Shown piece by piece: positions 48,548-58,068 of a DNA stretch of 64,000 nt (position 1 is the stretch's first letter; every line of letters begins with the position of its first letter). Below the pieces are notes generated by a model. It was given only the letters and a program-made list of their open reading frames with translations. It made no database searches and had not been told where the DNA came from. The stretch is taken from NCBI RefSeq assembly GCF_029016485.1, contig NZ_CP092106.1, positions 2,666,001-2,730,000 on the forward strand. Reading direction: 5' to 3'. Source of the DNA: Vibrio sp. JC009. GTDB taxonomy: Bacteria; Pseudomonadota; Gammaproteobacteria; Enterobacterales; Vibrionaceae. The translations under genes and the position numbers were made by a program.

Positions 48548-48574
48548 AAAAAACGAGCGGCTCTGTGGCCGCTC
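48548..48574 (-). terminator. Terminator after aceA
   Basis: GAGCGGC / GCCGCTC stem followed on the minus strand by a T-run. It lies between convergent genes and serves mainly aceA. Confidence 0.8.
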
Positions 48575-48621
48575 TGAGATACATCTCGCCCTGTTCCGGA
48601 ACGGGATGTCCGCCAAAGTTA

Positions 48622-50220
48622 TCAGTCAAACTGATGCGAAGTATTTGCCTCACCCGCCGCTTTCAGTGCGTTCTCACCGGCAAAGTACTCTTTATGATCA
48701 TCACCAATATCTGAACCAGACATATTCTGGTGTTTCACACAGGCGATACCCTGGCGGATTTCCTGACGTTGTACATTCAGTACATAACCCAGCATTCCCT
48801 GTTCACCGAAGTATTCCCTGGCCAGGTTATCGGTAGACAGAGCCGTGGTGTGATAAGTCGGAAGCGTGATCAGGTGATGGAAGATACCTGCTTCACGCGC
48901 GGCATCAGCCTGGAAGGTACGGATTTTCTCATCAGCGCTCTTCGCCAGTTCTGTATCATCATATTCAATGCTCATCAGATTCGCGCGCTCGTATGCCGAT
49001 ACATCCTGCCCCGCTTCTACCATGGCATCATAAGCCTGCTGACGGAAGTTCAGTGTCCAGTTAAAGGAAGGTGAGTTGTTATAAGCCAGCTTGGCATTGG
49101 GATGAACTTTCTTAATTTCGTTCATCATGCCGCCAATCTGACCGATATGAGGTTTCTCGGTTTCGATCCAGAGCAGATCAGCCCCTGCATTAATCGCTTC
49201 GATACAGTCAAATACGCAGCGCTCTTCACCGGTGCCTTTGCGGAACTCATATAAGCCGGAAGGAAGGCGCTTAGGACGAACCAGTTTGCCCTGTTTCTGG
49301 AAACAAACATCGCCCTGCTTCAGATCTTCTGCCGCCACCTCTTCAACATCAAGGAAGGAGTTGTAGATATCGCCTTGATCGCCGGGCTCTTTTACTGCAG
49401 CGATCTCTTTTGTCAGGCCTGCGCCTAAGGAGTCAGTCCGGGCAACGATAATGCCGTTGTCGATGCCAAGCTCAAGGAAGGCATAGCGGACAGCCCGGAG
49501 TTTTGCGTGAAAATCAGCGTGAGGAACCGTTACTTTACCATCCTGGTGTCCGCACTGCTTCTCATCTGCCACCTGGTTTTCTATCTGGATAGCACAGGCA
49601 CCCGCTTCAATCATCTTCTTAGCCAGAAGATAGGTTGCTTCTGCATTACCAAAGCCGGCATCAATATCAGCAATAATGGGCACAACGTGAGTCACATGGT
49701 TATCGATTTGATCCTGAATTGCCTGCTGGGCTTTCACATCATCTGACTTACGGGCAGCGTCCAGCTGACGGAACAGTCCGCCCAGTTCACGGGCATCTGC
49801 CTGACGAAGGAAGGTGTAAAGCTCTTCAATCAGCGCCGGAACTGAGTTTTTTTCATGCATTGACTGATCCGGCAGGGGGCCGAACTCAGAGCGGAGGGCC
49901 GCAATCATCCAGCCGGAAAGATACAGGTAACGACCGTCGGTTTTGCCACCAAAATGCTTTTTAATGGAGATCATTTTCTGCTGCCCCACAAAGCCATGCC
50001 AGCAACCTAAAGACTGAGTGTATTTCGACTTATCTTCGTCATAGGCGGCCATATCTGCGCGCATAATGTCGGCAGTATACTGGGCAATTTCCAGTCCGGT
50101 TTTAAATCTGTTCTGAGCTCGCATACGGGCTGCTGATTCAGGATTAATGGCATCCCAGGTACCACTTGCCGCTTCTCTGGCTGCGGTGATTGTTGCGATG
50201 TCTTTGATGATAGTTGACAT
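48622..50220 (-). CDS. aceA: Isocitrate lyase (long form)
   Basis: First enzyme of the glyoxylate bypass: isocitrate to glyoxylate and succinate, needed for growth on acetate and fatty acids. The 532 residues belong to the longer gammaproteobacterial type. The active-site Cys lies in DEKQCGHQDGK (KxCGH signature), the metal site in DIDAGFGN, and LAYNNSPSFNW is conserved. I chose the ATG at 50220 because GAGG lies eight bases upstream and MSTIIKDIATITAARE is the usual start. Divergent from a LysR gene, with malate synthase beyond. Confidence 0.97.
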   Translation of the reverse strand: MSTIIKDIATITAAREAASGTWDAINPESAARMRAQNRFKTGLEIAQYTADIMRADMAAYDEDKSKYTQSLGCWHGFVGQQKMISIKKHFGGKTDGRYLYLSGWMIAALRSEFGPLPDQSMHEKNSVPALIEELYTFLRQADARELGGLFRQLDAARKSDDVKAQQAIQDQIDNHVTHVVPIIADIDAGFGNAEATYLLAKKMIEAGACAIQIENQVADEKQCGHQDGKVTVPHADFHAKLRAVRYAFLELGIDNGIIVARTDSLGAGLTKEIAAVKEPGDQGDIYNSFLDVEEVAAEDLKQGDVCFQKQGKLVRPKRLPSGLYEFRKGTGEERCVFDCIEAINAGADLLWIETEKPHIGQIGGMMNEIKKVHPNAKLAYNNSPSFNWTLNFRQQAYDAMVEAGQDVSAYERANLMSIEYDDTELAKSADEKIRTFQADAAREAGIFHHLITLPTYHTTALSTDNLAREYFGEQGMLGYVLNVQRQEIRQGIACVKHQNMSGSDIGDDHKEYFAGENALKAAGEANTSHQFD

Positions 50221-50353
50221 GATCATTCCCTCGACGTCAGTGTAAATTTGTTGGTCAGAACCCATCGGTTACAAAACCTGTGTCACGGACAAAGTTTATA
50301 CATTTGTGACAAAATTTAACCAATTTATAACCTGTATGTTCGGTATTCATTTT

Positions 50354-51301
50354 ATGAATGTTCATAGAGTCGACCTCAATCTACTGGTATATCTGGACGT
50401 CCTGTTAAGGGAGCGAAATGTCACCCGCTCGGCGGATCAGCTTGGTGTCAGCCAGCCTGCAATGAGTAATGCGCTGAAAAGACTGAGGGATCTGTTTAAC
50501 GATCCTCTTCTGGTCAGAACCAATGAAGGCATGGTTCCCACTGAACGGGCACTAAAACTTCAGCCGCTGATCAGAAATGCGCTGGCGAATGTGGAAAAAG
50601 CGGTTCAGCCAGCTTCAGAATTTAATGCACTGGAAAGCGACCGGGTATTTCGCATTATGGTCAGTGATTATTCGGAGGCGACACTTATCGTTCCGCTTCT
50701 GGAAAGGCTGAGCACACAGGCCCCTAATATTCGCCTGGATATTATGACGCCCAGTGATGTGAACTATCAGGACGTTGAGCAGGGTCTGATTGATTTGGTC
50801 ATCAACCGCTTTGACACTATTCCTCAATCGTTTCATCAGACGACTCTCTGGCACGATACCTTTTCCTGCGTATTCAGCCGCGATAACCCCATTGCAGAAA
50901 ACTTTAATCTGGACACCTATCTTCAGGCGCAGCATGTCTGGGTAAATAAAACCGGAATGGGAACCGGCGTTGGCGTTAATCCAGGTGATATTCAGAAGCT
51001 GGGCTGGGTAGACAGCGCACTGATGCGAATCGGTAAAACCCGCGACATCTCCGTCTTTACCCGCCACTACCTGTCGGCGGTGTTATTTGCTCAGCAGAAA
51101 AATCTGATTCTGACCATTCCAAGCAAAGTAGCGCATACTCAGAAGCACAACCCGGACCTGATTGTTACCAAACCACCGTTTAATATTAATTTGCTGGAAG
51201 TGAAAATGGCCTGGAGCCCGCTTTTACAAAGTAACCCCGGTCATCAGTGGATGAGGAGGCTGATTAAAGAAGTTGCAACAGAGATTGATAGCGCAGCCTA
51301 A
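50354..51301 (+). CDS. LysR-family transcriptional regulator
   Basis: A 315-residue LysR protein: N-terminal winged helix (VDLNLLVYLDVLLRERNVTRSADQLGVSQPAMSNALKRLR style; residues 6-65) and a periplasmic-binding-protein-like effector domain of the NodD/LeuO type (FRIMVSDYSEATLIVPLLERL). The ATG at 50354 (MNVHRVDLN) matches the family start; the frame is open 16 codons further upstream. It lies between divergent aceA and codirectional malate synthase, so it probably controls the glyoxylate bypass. The effector is unknown. Confidence 0.88.
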   Translation: MNVHRVDLNLLVYLDVLLRERNVTRSADQLGVSQPAMSNALKRLRDLFNDPLLVRTNEGMVPTERALKLQPLIRNALANVEKAVQPASEFNALESDRVFRIMVSDYSEATLIVPLLERLSTQAPNIRLDIMTPSDVNYQDVEQGLIDLVINRFDTIPQSFHQTTLWHDTFSCVFSRDNPIAENFNLDTYLQAQHVWVNKTGMGTGVGVNPGDIQKLGWVDSALMRIGKTRDISVFTRHYLSAVLFAQQKNLILTIPSKVAHTQKHNPDLIVTKPPFNINLLEVKMAWSPLLQSNPGHQWMRRLIKEVATEIDSAA

Positions 51302-51415
51302 TAACCTTTATTTAGTAAATAAATACTGACTATAACCACTATCAATTAGCTAAATCTTCGGGAACTCCTTAGAATTTTTTCATACTATAGGTGGAAACAC
51401 TTCCAGGGAGATCCT

Positions 51416-53581
51416 ATGCAAGGCAGAACTCAGCAGGGTGGCTTACAGATAGATAACACCCTTTACTCACTAGTTAATGATCAAATCATTCCGGGAACCG
51501 GCATCAGTGCCGAAGACTTCTGGCGATCCTTTGAAAAGATTCTGAATGATCTCACCCCGAAAAATCAGGCGCTGCTGCAAAAGCGCGAGGATCTGCAGCA
51601 GCAGATTGACAGCTGGCACAGGGAGCGCTCAGGAAAAGCCTTTGACCGGGCTGAATACAAAGCCTTCCTTCAGGAAATCGGCTATCTGGTGCCTGAAGAG
51701 GATGACTTCCGGATCACCACTGAAAATGTTGAGCCAGAAATAGCAACTCAGGCCGGCCCCCAGCTTGTGGTTCCTATTATGAATGCCCGTTTTGCCTTAA
51801 ACGCAGCCAATGCCCGCTGGGGAAGCCTGTACGATGCGCTTTACGGTACTGACGCCATCAGTGAAGCCGACGGAGCCGAAAGAGGCAGCAGTTACAATCC
51901 GGTGCGTGGCGGTAAAGTTATCGCCTTCGCCCGTGAGTTTCTTGACAGCGTGGCACCTTTAAACGGCGCTTCGCACAAGGAGACTCAAAGCTACTCCATA
52001 GGCAGTACGCTTAACGCCGTTTTGTCCAATGGTGAGCAGGTAACGCTGCTTGATAACACTCAACTTGCGGGCTACCGGGGACGCAAAGAGCAGCCAACAG
52101 CCATTTTGTTAAAGCACAACAATCTGCACCTGGAAATACAGATAGATCCCGGAGTGCCGATTGGTCGGCAGGACGCAGCCGGTATCAAGGATATTGTGAT
52201 TGAAGCCGCGCTGACCACCATTATGGATTGCGAGGACTCAGTTGCGGCGGTTGATGGTGAGGATAAGGCGCTTGCCTATCAGAACTGGCTTGGGCTGATG
52301 AAAGGCAGCCTGCAGGACACCTTCGAAAAAGGCGGCAAACTTGTCACCCGTAAGATGAGCCCGGATCGCAGCTACACCAGTATCAATGGCGGTGAAATCT
52401 CACTTAAAGGCCGCAGTATGCTGTTTATCCGTAATGTAGGCCACCTGATGACCACCCCGGCAATTCTTGACGCTGGCGGGAATGAGATCCCTGAAGGTAT
52501 TATGGATGGCATGATCACTTCACTGATTGCAGTCCATGATCTCAAGGGCGACAGCGAATTTCGTAACTCCAGCGCGGCCAGCATTAATATTGTAAAACCG
52601 AAAATGCACGGCCCGGAAGAAGTCGCCTTTACCACAGAGCTGTTTGGCAGAATTGAGCAGGTGCTGGATCTTGAGCCCAATACTATCAAAGTCGGCATTA
52701 TGGATGAGGAGCGCAGAACTTCAGTTAATCTCAGGGAGTGTATCCGGGCGGCGAAGGAGCGCGTGGTCTTTATCAATACCGGATTTCTTGACCGTACCGG
52801 CGATGAAATTCACACCAGTATGGAAGCCGGGCCTTTTGCCCCTAAAGGGCAGCTAAAAACCATGACCTGGATTGGCGCTTACGAAGATCAGAATGTGGAT
52901 TTAGGGCTGGCCTGTGGCCTGGCGGGCAAAGCACAGATAGGCAAAGGTATGTGGCCGGAACCGGATAATATGGCGAAGATGATGGAGGCGAAAATCGCTC
53001 ACCCGCTGGCCGGAGCCAATACCGCCTGGGTACCTTCACCAACAGCGGCCACTCTGCACGCGCTGCATTACCATCAGGTCAATGTGAAAAACAGACAGGA
53101 AGAGCTACGCAGCCGGACCTGTGCGTCGGTGGATGATATTCTGACTATTCCGCTGCTGGGTGATCAAAAGCTGACTGACGAGGATATTCAGAAGGAGCTG
53201 GATAACAACTGTCAGGGCATTCTGGGCTATGTGGTCCGCTGGGTGGATCAGGGTGTCGGTTGTTCAAAAGTGCCGGATATTAATAACACAGGGCTGATGG
53301 AAGACAGAGCGACACTGCGAATATCCAGCCAGCATATTGCCAACTGGCTGCATCATGGCATCTGCTCTAAAGCGCAGGTAATGGAAACTATGAAGCGTAT
53401 GGCGGCGATTGTTGATAAGCAGAATAAAGGTGACCCCAATTACACCGCCATGGCAGCGGACTTTGAAGCCAGTATCGCCTTCAGTGCAGCCTGTGAGCTG
53501 GTGTTTGAAGGCCGTGCGCAGCCAAGTGGCTACACTGAGCCTGTGTTGCATGCTATGCGTTTGAAGTTAAAGAAAAATTAA
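51416..53581 (+). CDS. glcB: Malate synthase G
   Basis: Condenses glyoxylate and acetyl-CoA to malate, the second bypass reaction. The 721 residues and domain order fit isoform G: TIM barrel with catalytic Asp/Arg motifs ([35 protein letters not shown]) and the C-terminal plug with [14 protein letters not shown]. The AGGGAGATCCT before the ATG is a good ribosome-binding site. The pairing with aceA here uses isoform G rather than the shorter isoform A (AceB) of enterics. The IS1111-type element begins 38 bases after its stop. Confidence 0.96.
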   Translation: MQGRTQQGGLQIDNTLYSLVNDQIIPGTGISAEDFWRSFEKILNDLTPKNQALLQKREDLQQQIDSWHRERSGKAFDRAEYKAFLQEIGYLVPEEDDFRITTENVEPEIATQAGPQLVVPIMNARFALNAANARWGSLYDALYGTDAISEADGAERGSSYNPVRGGKVIAFAREFLDSVAPLNGASHKETQSYSIGSTLNAVLSNGEQVTLLDNTQLAGYRGRKEQPTAILLKHNNLHLEIQIDPGVPIGRQDAAGIKDIVIEAALTTIMDCEDSVAAVDGEDKALAYQNWLGLMKGSLQDTFEKGGKLVTRKMSPDRSYTSINGGEISLKGRSMLFIRNVGHLMTTPAILDAGGNEIPEGIMDGMITSLIAVHDLKGDSEFRNSSAASINIVKPKMHGPEEVAFTTELFGRIEQVLDLEPNTIKVGIMDEERRTSVNLRECIRAAKERVVFINTGFLDRTGDEIHTSMEAGPFAPKGQLKTMTWIGAYEDQNVDLGLACGLAGKAQIGKGMWPEPDNMAKMMEAKIAHPLAGANTAWVPSPTAATLHALHYHQVNVKNRQEELRSRTCASVDDILTIPLLGDQKLTDEDIQKELDNNCQGILGYVVRWVDQGVGCSKVPDINNTGLMEDRATLRISSQHIANWLHHGICSKAQVMETMKRMAAIVDKQNKGDPNYTAMAADFEASIAFSAACELVFEGRAQPSGYTEPVLHAMRLKLKKN

Positions 53582-53592
53582 TGTAAAACCCT

Positions 53593-53618
53593 CGTTCCCA
53601 CGCTCCAGCGTGGGAATG
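53593..53618. repeat. GTTCCCACGCTCC hairpin repeat, IS-occupied copy
   Basis: TTCCCACGCTCCAGCGTGGGAATG is a REP-like hairpin of a widespread bacterial family. The IS110-family element begins directly after its GTGGGAATG. The missing continuation, GCATACCGG, is on the other side of the IS (54978-54986). Confidence 0.8.
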
Positions 53619-53631
53619 TATATGGACTCCC

Positions 53632-53879
53632 CCTGTAACACAAGTGGTTTAAGATAATAAGAGTTTATGCAAGTGCACGTATATTCGGTTTCATCATGGG
53701 GCGCTACCCCGAACCTTTATGGCTAAATCCACTAACAAGGCTTCTAATCGCAGTCCAGGCATTTATTGCCTCATTCCCACACAGAGTTTGCCTTGTGTGC
53801 TGTGCTAACACTTTATCTTAATTACTTGCTATTACGCTGGTTTGTCGTTTGCTCCAAATTCAGCTTTACCTTATTTCAG
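53632..53879 (-). ncRNA. Candidate seekRNA/bridge RNA region of the IS1111-type element
   Basis: Non-coding region downstream of the transposase on the same strand. Read on the minus strand it contains GTGGGAATG (complement at 53772-53780), identical to the target flank that abuts the IS. A small AGGCA/TGCCT hairpin follows, then TGGACT (complement at 53752-53757), which matches the IS end. This layout fits the guide RNA that IS110-family transposases use to choose targets. RNA boundaries and the right-hand guide are not resolved. Confidence 0.6.
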
Positions 53880-54902
53880 TTAAGCTAACTTAAGCTGGTA
53901 AGGCTGTTTTGATTTCAATATGGCACACGCCATCCTGACTATCTTATTCGCTAGAGCAATAACGACTTTATTCACATGGTTTCTCTCTAACAGAGAGCGT
54001 ATCCACTGACTAAGTGGATCAGTTTTATCTTTGACATGACTAACTACAGCTCGGGCACCATGAACGACAAGAGCTCTGAGATAACGATCTCCTCGCTTAG
54101 TAATGCCAAGGTTGATATTTCTACCTCCACTTCCTGTATGAGCAGGCACTAATCCAATGCTTGCGCTTGCATCCCTACCACACTTATAAGCCGATGCATT
54201 TCCTAACCTGGCATACAAAGCACTGCCTGAAATCCATGAAATACCCGGTAACGAGGCTAAAAGCTTACAATCTTCATTTTGTTTTGCCTGATTGGTAAGA
54301 GCTTGAGTGGCATCATCAATTTGGGTATCAAGCGCGAGCAACTGTTCTTTAAGATTATTTAGAATAAACCGAGCAGCATGGGTTAATTCATTTTCAGCAT
54401 TTTCCAACTCAAACGGTAGCTGTTTTCTGAGCGAATTGATTCCTATGGGAAATTTGATGCCATATTCCATCGCAAGCCCCCGGATACGGTTAGCAAGCTG
54501 TGTTCGTTGCTTAATATAACCTTCCCGCAGTCTTAGTAAGCAGGCAAGATCTTGCTGTTCAACAGTTTTAACCGGAACGAAATGAATATCTGTCCGCTGA
54601 CTGGCTTCATAAATAGCCAAAGCATCATTGGGATCATTTTTATTTCCCGAGCGATACTTAGCGGCGATCTGAGCAGGCACGAGTAAGACTTGATGTCCTG
54701 CCTGCTGGAACTTTCGACCCCAATAATGAGCCGTTGCACAAGCTTCCATACAAATAACAGCTTTGGGGTGCTTAGCCACCATTGAAATTAACTTTGATTG
54801 AGATACTTTTTGATTAGATGAAAGCTTTCCGTGCTTATTAATTATCGCAACTTGAATAACAGTCTTAGCAAGGTCGATAGAAATAGTGATATTCTTGTTC
54901 AT
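53880..54902 (-). CDS. IS110-family (IS1111 group) DEDD transposase
   Basis: A 340-residue RNA-guided recombinase. The N-terminal RuvC-like DEDD domain has SIDLAKTVIQVA, the Glu in ICMEACATAHYWGR and the Asp pair in GNKNDPNDALAIYEA. The C-terminal Tnp (IS116/IS110/IS902) domain has LASLPGISWISGSAL and GLVPAHTGSGG with its catalytic Ser region, then ITKRGDRYLRALVVHGARA. Length and all motifs look intact, so it is probably active. It is not related to DDE transposases. Confidence 0.95.
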   Translation of the reverse strand: MNKNITISIDLAKTVIQVAIINKHGKLSSNQKVSQSKLISMVAKHPKAVICMEACATAHYWGRKFQQAGHQVLLVPAQIAAKYRSGNKNDPNDALAIYEASQRTDIHFVPVKTVEQQDLACLLRLREGYIKQRTQLANRIRGLAMEYGIKFPIGINSLRKQLPFELENAENELTHAARFILNNLKEQLLALDTQIDDATQALTNQAKQNEDCKLLASLPGISWISGSALYARLGNASAYKCGRDASASIGLVPAHTGSGGRNINLGITKRGDRYLRALVVHGARAVVSHVKDKTDPLSQWIRSLLERNHVNKVVIALANKIVRMACAILKSKQPYQLKLA

Positions 54903-54985
54903 GGCATGGGCTCCTTTTTAGTTGACACTCTTACCTTAGCCGATATTTTCGACGAAGGTGAGGGAGTCCATGCCATTGCATACCG

Positions 54986-55213
54986 GACTCAAAAACACCA
55001 AATATAACCCAAGATATACGTTCTGCACTTATTAGTAATTCATGTTCGATGCAGGTGTCTTCTAATTGTTTGCTCGTTCATGATCAATGTCCATTGTGTA
55101 TGCAGCAAATGGGGCGAGGAAATGTGTACTGTTACGCCCCCTTAAACTCAGGTATGCATTCCCACGCGGGAGCATGGGAACGAGTTCCTCTTTATAATCA
55201 GCAGGTTATTAAA
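54986..55213. other. Gap between the IS and the oxyR-type gene
   Basis: No gene recognised. At its right side is a second hairpin repeat (55158-55181). Plus-strand open frames that continue into 55.9 kb are antisense to the LysR gene and have no family resemblance. Confidence 0.4.
55151..55181. repeat. GTTCCCATGCTCC hairpin repeat, unoccupied copy
   Basis: Minus-strand GTTCCCATGCTCCCGCGTGGGAATGCATACC is the same repeat family as 53593-53618, in inverted orientation. It preserves the uninterrupted sequence GTGGGAATGCATACC (55151-55165), the presumed empty target of the IS1111-type element. Confidence 0.8.
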
Positions 55214-56119
55214 CTACAACAACTCAGAAACCACTTCCGCCAGCTGCTCAAACGTCTCATAACGCGAAGAACTTGGTCTCCAGACCAGCCCGATATCCCG
55301 GTATGCCTGCTGGCCCGGCGGATCCACAATCACCAGATTCTGGTTCTCCAGGATGCCGTGCTCAATCGCCATTTGCGGAATAAAGGTGGTGCCCAGACCA
55401 TTTGCCACCATCTGCACCAGAGTATGAAGACTGGTTGCGGTGAACGGGTTTATCTTTTCTTTTTCCGTCAGCTTACAGGCAGAAACCGCATGCTCGGTAA
55501 GACAGTGCTCGTTCTCCAGCAGGAAGACATACTCGTCCGGCAGATCATCATAGCGGATAGGCACGCGGATGGTGTTTGCCTGATCCCGGCTTATCACCAT
55601 TTTAAAGGCATCCTGTCCAACAACCTGACTATGCATAGGGCCGATATCAATGGGCAGTGCCAGGATCAGCACATCCATCTCACCATTTTTCAGAGCTTCA
55701 AGCAGGTTTGCGGTAGTGTCTTCCCGCAGAAGAAGATCCAGCTCAGGGAAACGCTGGTTCACTTCCTGTACCAAATCACAAAGCAGGAAAGGCGCAATGG
55801 TAGGAATGCAGCCAACTTTAAGCTGCCCCTGCATGGTTCCGCCCTGACAAAGTTTGCCAAGCTCAATCAGATCCTGCCCCTTTGCCAGTAATTCCCGTCC
55901 CTGAGAAACCACTTTTTCTCCGGCCATGGTGAACACCAGAGGGCTTTTTTTATCCTTTTTCTCATATAAGGGACAGCCGATCATTTCTTCCAGATTCTGT
56001 ATACCTTTACTCAAAGTCGACTGGCTGACAAAGCACTTCTGTGCTGCTTCGCTAAAGTGCCGGGTCTCGTACAGAGTAATGAGATAGTGCAATTGCTTTA
56101 AACTTGGCCACTTATTCAT
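55214..56119 (-). CDS. oxyR: OxyR-type LysR-family regulator
   Basis: A 301-residue LysR protein: N-terminal winged helix (LKQLHYLITLYETRHFSEAAQKCFVSQSTL style) and effector domain. The redox pair of OxyR is present in ENEHCLTEHAVSACKL (two Cys eight residues apart, as Cys199 and Cys208 in E. coli). Peroxide would form a disulfide and switch on targets. It is divergent from a 2-Cys peroxiredoxin gene, the likely primary target. Vibrios may carry more than one OxyR-like protein, so the symbol is by motif, not by orthology test. Confidence 0.85.
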   Translation of the reverse strand: MNKWPSLKQLHYLITLYETRHFSEAAQKCFVSQSTLSKGIQNLEEMIGCPLYEKKDKKSPLVFTMAGEKVVSQGRELLAKGQDLIELGKLCQGGTMQGQLKVGCIPTIAPFLLCDLVQEVNQRFPELDLLLREDTTANLLEALKNGEMDVLILALPIDIGPMHSQVVGQDAFKMVISRDQANTIRVPIRYDDLPDEYVFLLENEHCLTEHAVSACKLTEKEKINPFTATSLHTLVQMVANGLGTTFIPQMAIEHGILENQNLVIVDPPGQQAYRDIGLVWRPSSSRYETFEQLAEVVSELL

Positions 56120-56165
56120 ATTAACTGTCTATATTCGCTGTTAATTTACTCAATAGGTCTAAAAG

Positions 56166-56193
56166 TTAATTTATCGATTTTTTCGATTAAATC
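56166..56193. promoter_or_regulatory. Candidate operator between oxyR-type gene and peroxiredoxin
   Basis: The region around TTATCGATTTTTTCGATTAA is an AT-rich inverted repeat centred between divergent promoters, with ATAG (56154-56157) and CTAT (56197-56200) elements nearby reminiscent of OxyR ATAG/CTAT spacing. It is a candidate OxyR site. Confidence 0.35.
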
Positions 56194-56307
56194 AATCTAT
56201 TTAATTCGCTTTTTTACATCCTGATTTTTGTACTATAGTTTCCTTGTCGAAACACGGAACCAAACCACAAAGGTTTGATAAATATTTCTAAATCAGGAGC
56301 TAAAACA

Positions 56308-56916
56308 ATGGTACTAGTTGGTCGTCAAGCACCGGACTTTACATCTGCAGCTGTGCTGGGTAACGGTGAAATCGTAGATAACTTCAACTTCGCAGAATTC
56401 ACTAAAGGTAAAAAAGCGGTTGTATTCTTTTACCCACTAGACTTCACATTCGTTTGTCCATCTGAGCTAATCGCATTCGATAAGCGTTTCCAGGAATTCC
56501 AGGAAAAAGGCGCTGAAGTAATCGGCGTATCTATCGACTCTCAGTTCTCTCACAACGCATGGCGTAACACTGCTGTAGAAGACGGCGGTATCGGTGAAGT
56601 GAAATATCCACTTGTTGCAGACGTAAAACACGAAGTATGTCAGGCGTACGGCATCGAGCACCCAACTGACGGTGTTGCATTCCGTGCATCTTTCCTAATT
56701 GACGAAGATGGTCTTGTTCGTCATCAGGTAGTTAACGATCTTCCTCTTGGCCGTAACATCGATGAGATGCTGCGTATGGTTGACGCTCTGAACTTCCACC
56801 AGAAGAACGGTGAAGTTTGCCCGGCTCAGTGGGAAGAAGGTAAAGCAGGTATGGACGCAACGCCAAAAGGTGTAGCAGCATTCCTGTCTGAACACGCTGA
56901 CGACCTGAATAAGTAA
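56308..56916 (+). CDS. 2-Cys peroxiredoxin (AhpC/TSA family)
   Basis: Thiol peroxidase that reduces H2O2 and organic peroxides. The 202 residues contain the peroxidatic Cys in FYPLDFTFVCPSELIAF and the resolving Cys in NGEVCPAQWEEGK, as in typical eukaryote-like 2-Cys Prx1 enzymes. The GGLG-YF sensitivity features are not clear. AGGAGC precedes the ATG at 56308. Strong codon bias suggests high expression. Divergent oxyR-type regulator next door implies peroxide induction. Confidence 0.94.
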   Translation: MVLVGRQAPDFTSAAVLGNGEIVDNFNFAEFTKGKKAVVFFYPLDFTFVCPSELIAFDKRFQEFQEKGAEVIGVSIDSQFSHNAWRNTAVEDGGIGEVKYPLVADVKHEVCQAYGIEHPTDGVAFRASFLIDEDGLVRHQVVNDLPLGRNIDEMLRMVDALNFHQKNGEVCPAQWEEGKAGMDATPKGVAAFLSEHADDLNK

Positions 56917-57046
56917 TTTAATAAACCTGCGCTCAACAGGTGTATTGATGCCGGTAACCGGATAACTGGTACCGGTAGGTTGGACAAAATAAAGCGATAA
57001 ACGCACGCCAATCAGTTATAAAGTAAAACAGTCAAGCCCAAGTAAA

Positions 57047-57073
57047 AGCCCCGGACATTGTTCGGGGCTTTGT
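57047..57073 (+). terminator. Terminator after the peroxiredoxin gene
   Basis: AAGCCCCGGAC / TTCGGGGCTT stem with short loop, then a T-rich tail. It stands 130 bases past the stop. Confidence 0.85.
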
Positions 57074-57204
57074 TTATTCATGGTCATAGCCTGCCAACAA
57101 GCTGAGTAATGATACCAATCCCAGCAATTCCCTGATTCCTCACAATTATTCTTTTTATACTGTTCTATAATGTATATACATAATTAACATTAAGTGGACT
57201 GATT

Positions 57205-57981
57205 ATGGGAAAGCTAGACAAAAGTACGTACATGAAAGAACTGACTAATCTTCAGGTCGAACTGGTTAAGCTTCAGGAGTGGGTGGTTCAGGAAGGTCTG
57301 AAAATCGTAGTGATTTTCGAAGGACGCGACGCAGCCGGTAAGGGTGGCGTGATTAAGCGAATTACAGAAAAACTTAACCCTCGTGTCTGCCGGGTAGCAG
57401 CACTTCCGGCACCGACTGAAAGAGAAAAGACTCAGTGGTATTTTCAGCGTTATGTGGCTCACCTGCCGTCAGCCGGTGAAATCGTGCTGTTTGACCGCAG
57501 TTGGTACAACCGCGCCGGTGTTGAAAAGGTGATGGGTTTTTGTAGTGACCGTGAGTATGAAGAGTTTCTCCGCTCCTGCCCTGAATTCGAACGAATGCTG
57601 ATCCGCTCAGGCATTATTGTACTTAAATACTGGTTTTCGGTTTCAGATGAAGAGCAGGAAAAACGTTTTCTGGAACGTATCCATACGCCGATGAAACGCT
57701 GGAAGTTCAGTATGATGGATCTGGAGTCGCGCAGCCGCTGGAAGGAGTATTCAGAGGCGAAGGATCAGATGTTTAAGTATACCGACACCAAGCAGTCCCC
57801 CTGGTGGGTGGTGCCATCCGATGACAAGAAAAGAGCACGCCTGAACTGCATCAGTCACCTGCTCTCTTCAGTGGATTATGGCGAAGTTGTTCACCCAATC
57901 GTTGAACTGCCGGAAATTAAAAAAGAAGGCTATATCCGGGCACCGATTGAAGAACAGCAGCACGTTCCGGATAAGTACTAA
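57205..57981 (+). CDS. ppk2: Polyphosphate kinase 2
   Basis: Transfers phosphate between polyphosphate and nucleotides, mainly making GTP or ATP from the diphosphates. The 258 residues are a single-domain (class I) PPK2: Walker A in FEGRDAAGKGGVIKRI, lid and Walker B region VLFDRSWYNRAGVEKVMGF, and the C-terminal SPWWVVPSDDKKRARLN. It stands alone with its own promoter region. Regulation is not evident. Confidence 0.95.
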   Translation: MGKLDKSTYMKELTNLQVELVKLQEWVVQEGLKIVVIFEGRDAAGKGGVIKRITEKLNPRVCRVAALPAPTEREKTQWYFQRYVAHLPSAGEIVLFDRSWYNRAGVEKVMGFCSDREYEEFLRSCPEFERMLIRSGIIVLKYWFSVSDEEQEKRFLERIHTPMKRWKFSMMDLESRSRWKEYSEAKDQMFKYTDTKQSPWWVVPSDDKKRARLNCISHLLSSVDYGEVVHPIVELPEIKKEGYIRAPIEEQQHVPDKY

Positions 57982-58068
57982 GCTAATTACTGGGATTGGT
58001 ATAACAGGCCAAACACGAATAAAAGCGCGGTTGCTCAATCGATTTTCCGCGCCTTTATTACTGAAAGT

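Larger units (their letters stand above)
53619..54977 (-). mobile_element. IS110-family insertion sequence, IS1111 group
   Basis: About 1358 bp. It encodes one DEDD transposase and carries perfect 10-bp subterminal inverted repeats ATGGACTCCC (53622-53631) and GGGAGTCCAT (54962-54971), a feature of the IS1111 group. It splits a hairpin repeat between GTGGGAATG and GCATACC. The end downstream of the transposase (53632-53879) is a 248-bp non-coding region where the guide RNA of this group is expected. At most two bases (TG) are duplicated. Confidence 0.85.

Noticed and set aside
55049-55891. 280-codon plus-strand open frame antisense to the oxyR-type gene
   Set aside because: The minus strand encodes a clear LysR protein across the same bases; the plus frame has biased composition and no recognisable domain.
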